From Burkholderiales bacterium (GTDB taxonomy: Bacteria; Pseudomonadota; Gammaproteobacteria; Burkholderiales; JABEVD01): a DNA stretch of 36,629 nucleotides. A program made the position numbers and the translations under genes. Shown here in pieces: positions 30,362 to 36,629 of the stretch. The stretch covers positions 1 through 36,629 of the forward strand of contig JABEVD010000167.1 of NCBI GenBank assembly GCA_013044025.1. The letters are read 5' to 3'. The notes under the pieces were generated by a model. That model was not told where the DNA came from. It made no database searches and saw only the letters and a program-made list of their open reading frames with translations. Numbering within the stretch: position 1 is the first letter of the stretch; every line of letters begins with the position of its first letter.

Positions 30362-30972
30362 GCAGCTTCGAAACGGGCCTGGAACAGCTCGGTGTCCGGC
30401 TTCCTGACGAAGCGATCGCAGGAATGCTTTCCTATGTCGATCTGATGGCGAAATGGAACCGGGTCTATAATCTTACGGCGATCCGGGATCGTGAAAGAAT
30501 GATCAGCCATCACCTGCTGGACAGTCTTTCCGTACTGGCACACCTGGAAGGAAAGACATTCGCGGATATCGGAAGCGGAGGGGGTCTTCCCGGGATTCCC
30601 CTTGCCATCGCATGTCCGGATTCCGAGTTCACGCTCGTGGAAAGCAACCAGAAAAAATCGAACTTCCTGAAACAGTGCCGCATCGAGCTTGGACTACACA
30701 ATGTCCGCGTGGAAGCGCGCAGGGTGGAGGAAGTGAGCGGACACTTCGACTGCGTGATTTCCAGGGCATTTGCGGATGCGGCGGAGTTCGTGAATCTTTC
30801 CCGGCATCTCCTGGCTGAAGGGGGAATGCTCGCAGCAATGAAGGGTAAGGATCCGGAAGGGGAATTGTCCAGGCTTCCGAATGATGTGGAAATCGTAAAA
30901 GTGGTCCGCCTCGAAGTTCCTTTCGTCGAGGGAGAGCGGCATCTGGTCATCATGAAAACCAAATCTGAGTAG
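30358..30972 (+). CDS. rsmG: 16S rRNA (guanine-527-N7)-methyltransferase RsmG
   Basis: Class I SAM-dependent methyltransferase making m7G527 in 16S rRNA. The 204-residue protein has [24 protein letters not shown] near the N-terminus (split around residue 38-60), the SAM-binding [17 protein letters not shown], and the later [13 protein letters not shown]. It overlaps mnmG by 4 bases and lies 3 bp before parA, so translation is coupled through the run. Confidence 0.95.
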   Translation: MSSFETGLEQLGVRLPDEAIAGMLSYVDLMAKWNRVYNLTAIRDRERMISHHLLDSLSVLAHLEGKTFADIGSGGGLPGIPLAIACPDSEFTLVESNQKKSNFLKQCRIELGLHNVRVEARRVEEVSGHFDCVISRAFADAAEFVNLSRHLLAEGGMLAAMKGKDPEGELSRLPNDVEIVKVVRLEVPFVEGERHLVIMKTKSE

Positions 30973-30975
30973 CGT

Positions 30976-31746
30976 ATGTCTGCGAGAATTCTGGCGATCA
31001 CCAATCAGAAGGGTGGGGTCGGCAAAACGACGACGAGCGTGAATCTGGGGGCAAGCCTCGCTGCAGCCAAGCAGAGGGTGCTTGTCGTCGATCTCGATCC
31101 TCAGGCCAATGCCACGATGGGAAGCGGGATCGACAAGAAAAAGCTCAGAAGCACCATCTACCATCTGTTGCTCGGCCAAAAAAGGATCGATGAGGTGCTC
31201 GTCAGATCCGAGACGGCGCAATACGACATGCTTCCCGCCAACCGGGATCTGGCGGGAGCGGAGATCGAACTGGTCGAAGAAACGGGGCGGGAAACCAGGC
31301 TCAAGGATGCGCTTGATTCGGTGGCGCAAAATTACGACTACATCCTCATCGATTGCCCGCCCGCATTGAATCTGCTCACGGTAAACGGACTGTGCGCGGC
31401 GCATGCGGTGATGATCCCGATGCAGTGCGAATATTATGCGCTGGAAGGATTGAGCGACCTCATCAACACCATCAAGCGGGTACGCGCCAATCTGAACAGC
31501 AATCTGCAGATAGAAGGTTTGCTTCGAACCATGTTCGATCCGAGAAACACGCTGGCGCAACAGGTTTCCGACCAGCTGCAGAACCATTTCGGCGACAAAC
31601 TCTACAGGACGGTGATCCCGAGAAACGTTCGTCTTGCGGAAGCGCCGAGCTACGGTTTGCCTGCGATGGTGCATGACAAGTCGTCCAAGGGAGCGGCAGC
31701 CTATCTGACGCTGGCTGGAGAATTGCTCAACCGCCACGGCGCATGA
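30976..31746 (+). CDS. parA: Chromosome-partitioning ATPase ParA (Soj)
   Basis: Deviant-Walker ATPase that moves ParB-parS complexes over the nucleoid. The 256-residue protein starts MSARILAITNQKGGVGKTTT with the deviant Walker A at 12-19, followed by VLVVDLDPQANAT and YILIDCPPALNLLTVN. It is a chromosomal Soj type without the N-terminal helix-turn-helix of plasmid ParA proteins. parB follows after a short gap and two parS sites lie at 28.41 and 22.11 kb. Confidence 0.96.
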   Translation: MSARILAITNQKGGVGKTTTSVNLGASLAAAKQRVLVVDLDPQANATMGSGIDKKKLRSTIYHLLLGQKRIDEVLVRSETAQYDMLPANRDLAGAEIELVEETGRETRLKDALDSVAQNYDYILIDCPPALNLLTVNGLCAAHAVMIPMQCEYYALEGLSDLINTIKRVRANLNSNLQIEGLLRTMFDPRNTLAQQVSDQLQNHFGDKLYRTVIPRNVRLAEAPSYGLPAMVHDKSSKGAAAYLTLAGELLNRHGA

Positions 31747-31774
31747 GGCGAGAAATAAGGAAATGAGGGTGCAA

Positions 31775-32608
31775 ATGGCAAAAATGAAGGGACTGGGCAG
31801 GGGGCTTGAGGCGCTTCTGGGAAGCGAATCCGAATCGACGCAGGGTGAAGTGAAAAATCTGTCGATCGACGATCTGCAACCCGGAAAATATCAGCCGAGA
31901 AGCCAGATGGACGAAGAGTCCCTGAGGCATTTGTCCGAATCGATCAGAAAGCAGGGGATCATGCAGCCGATCCTGGTCAGGCCGATCGGAATGGACCGAT
32001 ACGAAATCATCGCCGGGGAGAGGCGCTGGCGGGCATCCAGGATTGCAGGCCTGGAACAGGTTCCGGTGCTGGTCAGGGAAGTTGCAGACGAGGCGGCGCT
32101 ATCCATGGCGCTCATCGAAAACATCCAGAGGGAGGATCTGAATCCGCTGGAGCAGGCGCAAGGAATCCAGCGTCTGATCGACGAGTTCGGGATGACCCAT
32201 CAGGGTGCAGCCGAAGCTGTCGGCTATTCCCGAAGCGCAGTGAGCAATCTGCTGAGGTTGCTCAATCTGTGCGCGCCGGTCCAGGAGCTGCTCATGCATG
32301 GGAAAATCGACATGGGCCATGCCAGGGCACTGCTGTCACTGGAAAATGCGGAGCAGATCGAGGTGGCGAATGTGGTCGTGAAAAAACAGCTTTCGGTGAG
32401 AGAAACCGAAAGACTGGTGCAGGCCCTGCAAAAACCGCCGAAGCCCGAGAAGAAAATCGATCCCGACGTGAGCAGGCTGCAGGAAGAAGTCTCGGCGAGA
32501 GTGGGAACCAACGTGGTCATCAATCAGGGCAAGAAGGGGAGCGGAAAGATTACCATCGAATATTCCAGTCTGGATCATCTGGATACCTTGCTTTCCCTGC
32601 TTCATTAG
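31775..32608 (+). CDS. parB: Chromosome-partitioning protein ParB (Spo0J)
   Basis: Binds parS, spreads as a CTP-dependent clamp and is moved by ParA. From the ATG at 31775 it has 277 residues: a ParA-contacting N-terminus (MAKMKGLGRGLEALLGS), the CTP-binding GERRWRAS (81-88), ENIQREDLNPLEQA, a helix-turn-helix (about 141-163, MTHQGAAEAVGYSRSAVSNL) and a C-terminal dimerisation domain. GAGGG lies 5 bases before this ATG; an ATG 12 bases upstream has a poorly spaced site. It is last in the rpmH-parB cluster; the ATP synthase promoter follows. Confidence 0.95.
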   Translation: MAKMKGLGRGLEALLGSESESTQGEVKNLSIDDLQPGKYQPRSQMDEESLRHLSESIRKQGIMQPILVRPIGMDRYEIIAGERRWRASRIAGLEQVPVLVREVADEAALSMALIENIQREDLNPLEQAQGIQRLIDEFGMTHQGAAEAVGYSRSAVSNLLRLLNLCAPVQELLMHGKIDMGHARALLSLENAEQIEVANVVVKKQLSVRETERLVQALQKPPKPEKKIDPDVSRLQEEVSARVGTNVVINQGKKGSGKITIEYSSLDHLDTLLSLLH

Positions 32609-32621
32609 GAATCCCCTATGT

Positions 32622-32650
32622 TTGACAGGGATCAAAAACATTGTTAACAT
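32622..32650 (+). promoter_or_regulatory. Candidate sigma70 promoter of the atp operon
   Basis: Perfect TTGACA (32622-32627), 17-bp spacer, TAACAT (32645-32650). It lies between parB and atpI and would start transcription roughly 17 bp before the atpI ATG. Confidence 0.75.
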
Positions 32651-32673
32651 CCCGATGATTGTCTGAAGGCGCG

Positions 32674-33868
<1,195 letters not shown>

Positions 33869-33917
33869 TTTTTTTTACCAACCTTTGTTTACTTTTAATT
33901 TACAGGAGAAAAAATAA

Positions 33918-34157
<240 letters not shown>

Positions 34158-34197
34158 TCGTTAAGCACAGCGGAACATAACCGAAGAAAGATCTTGC

Positions 34198-34668
34198 ATG
34201 AACATCAATGCAACACTTCTCGGCCAGACGATCATGTTCGTCATGTTTGTCTGGTTCTGCATGAAATACATCTGGCCGCCCATCACCAATGCGATGGGGG
34301 AGCGTGCGAAGAAGATTGCCGACGGATTGGCGGCGGGTGAGCGCGGCAAGAACGAGCTCGAACTTGCAACCAAGCGTTCCGTGGAAATTCTGCACGACGC
34401 CAAGCACAAGGCAGCAGAGATCATCGCGCAGGCTGAAAGCAGGGCCGGTCAGATCATCGATGAAGCCAAGACGGGCGCGAAGCAGGAAAGCGAACGCATT
34501 CTGACCGGCGCCAAGGCAGAGATCGACCAGGAAGTGTATCGCGCCCGCGAAGCGCTGCGCGATCAGGTGGCTGCACTGGCCGTAGCCGGCGCGGAAAAGA
34601 TCCTTCGCGCTGAAGTCAATGCGGCCAAGCACGCAGAACTTCTCAAAACCATCCAGGCTGAACTGTAA
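34198..34668 (+). CDS. atpF: F0F1 ATP synthase subunit b
   Basis: Peripheral stalk subunit, 156 residues. An N-terminal membrane helix ([20 protein letters not shown]) precedes the hinge [18 protein letters not shown] and a long charged coiled coil rich in Ala, Glu and Lys. The length equals the E. coli protein. It lies between atpE and atpH as usual. Confidence 0.96.
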   Translation: MNINATLLGQTIMFVMFVWFCMKYIWPPITNAMGERAKKIADGLAAGERGKNELELATKRSVEILHDAKHKAAEIIAQAESRAGQIIDEAKTGAKQESERILTGAKAEIDQEVYRAREALRDQVAALAVAGAEKILRAEVNAAKHAELLKTIQAEL

Positions 34669-34677
34669 AGGACCGTT

Positions 34678-35214
34678 ATGGCGGAGATCGTCACAATTGC
34701 GAGACCCTATGCCGAAGCGGTTTTCCGCGTGGCGAAAGAGAAGGGTACACTGGAGGACTGGTCCGGCATGCTGGGATTCATGGCGGCAGTCTCCGAAGAC
34801 GCCGGAATGCAGTCATGCATCAATGATCCCAACGTCACGCCGGGGAGACTCGAGGAATTGTTTCTCTCCGTCTGCAGCGGCAAGCTGGATGAAATGGGCA
34901 GAAATCTTGTCGGCGAGCTGATCCACAATGGAAGGCTCGGGGTTTTGAAGGAGATCTACGATCACTACGAAACCCTGAAGGCCGAAGAGGGCGGAGTCCT
35001 CGATGCCGTCGTGACTTCGGCGTATCCGATGTCCAGCGACCAGTTGAAGGATCTGGTCGGGCGGCTGGAAGAAAAGTTCAAGAAAAAAGTGGATGCCTCC
35101 GTGAATGTCGACCCCGAGTTGCTGGGCGGGGTGAGGATAGTGATCGGCGATGACGTGATCGATGCATCGGTGCGCGGCAAGTTACAGGCGATGGCATTCG
35201 CCCTTACAAGATAG
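34678..35214 (+). CDS. atpH: F0F1 ATP synthase subunit delta
   Basis: Stator subunit of 178 residues linking subunit b to the top of the F1 head. It starts [19 protein letters not shown] and has the C-terminal signature around [26 protein letters not shown] precedes the ATG. Tightly spaced between atpF and atpA. Confidence 0.96.
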   Translation: MAEIVTIARPYAEAVFRVAKEKGTLEDWSGMLGFMAAVSEDAGMQSCINDPNVTPGRLEELFLSVCSGKLDEMGRNLVGELIHNGRLGVLKEIYDHYETLKAEEGGVLDAVVTSAYPMSSDQLKDLVGRLEEKFKKKVDASVNVDPELLGGVRIVIGDDVIDASVRGKLQAMAFALTR

Positions 35215-35222
35215 GAGTTATC

Positions 35223-36629
<1,407 letters not shown>

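Overview
The window is a block of core chromosome from a Gram-negative, most likely betaproteobacterial, bacterium. The main evidence is gene order. It contains ntrX-ntrY-DUF4390-rsmB-fmt-def, the LysM protein-dprA-topA run, the dnaA-dnaN-gyrB set without recF, and the rpmH-rnpA-yidD-yidC-mnmE-mnmG-rsmG-parA-parB-atpIBEFHA run typical of a replication-origin neighbourhood. A CbbR-type LysR regulator and a Calvin-cycle-subtype class II aldolase, next to tkt-gap-pgk-pyk, suggest CO2 fixation and so a chemolithoautotrophic lifestyle. RuBisCO and phosphoribulokinase are not in the window, so this is inference. No genus can be assigned from sequence alone. I saw no mobile elements, prophage, CRISPR, tRNA or rRNA.

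Layout: (1) 1-657, 5'-truncated cbbR (+), convergent through a shared terminator with (2) 697-7600, a minus-strand carbon operon tkt-gap-pgk-pyk-fba with intercistronic hairpins. (3) 7601-8280, an AT-rich intergenic region carrying two imperfect ~175 bp direct repeats; each holds an inverted pair of DnaA boxes, making this a candidate replication origin. (4) 8281-14914, minus strand: ntrX (with a degenerate AAA+ domain), ntrY, a DUF4390 exported protein, rsmB, fmt and def. (5) 14991-19707, plus strand: LysM protein, dprA, topA. (6) 19731-24587, minus strand: gyrB, dnaN, dnaA, meeting topA at a bidirectional terminator. (7) 24746-36629, plus strand: rpmH to parB, then the ATP synthase operon with its own promoter, cut off inside atpA at the window end.

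Functionally the window joins replication initiation and segregation (dnaA, dnaN, gyrB, topA, parA, parB and two near-perfect parS sites at 22.11 and 28.41 kb), translation and membrane biogenesis (rpmH, rnpA, yidD, yidC, mnmE, mnmG, rsmG, rsmB, fmt, def), central carbon flow and oxidative phosphorylation. The gene content is ordinary. The points worth a second look are the repeated DnaA-box locus about 16 kb from dnaA, the parS site filling the 17 bp dnaN-gyrB spacer, and an NtrX that has lost every visible ATPase signature while keeping its receiver and DNA-binding ends.
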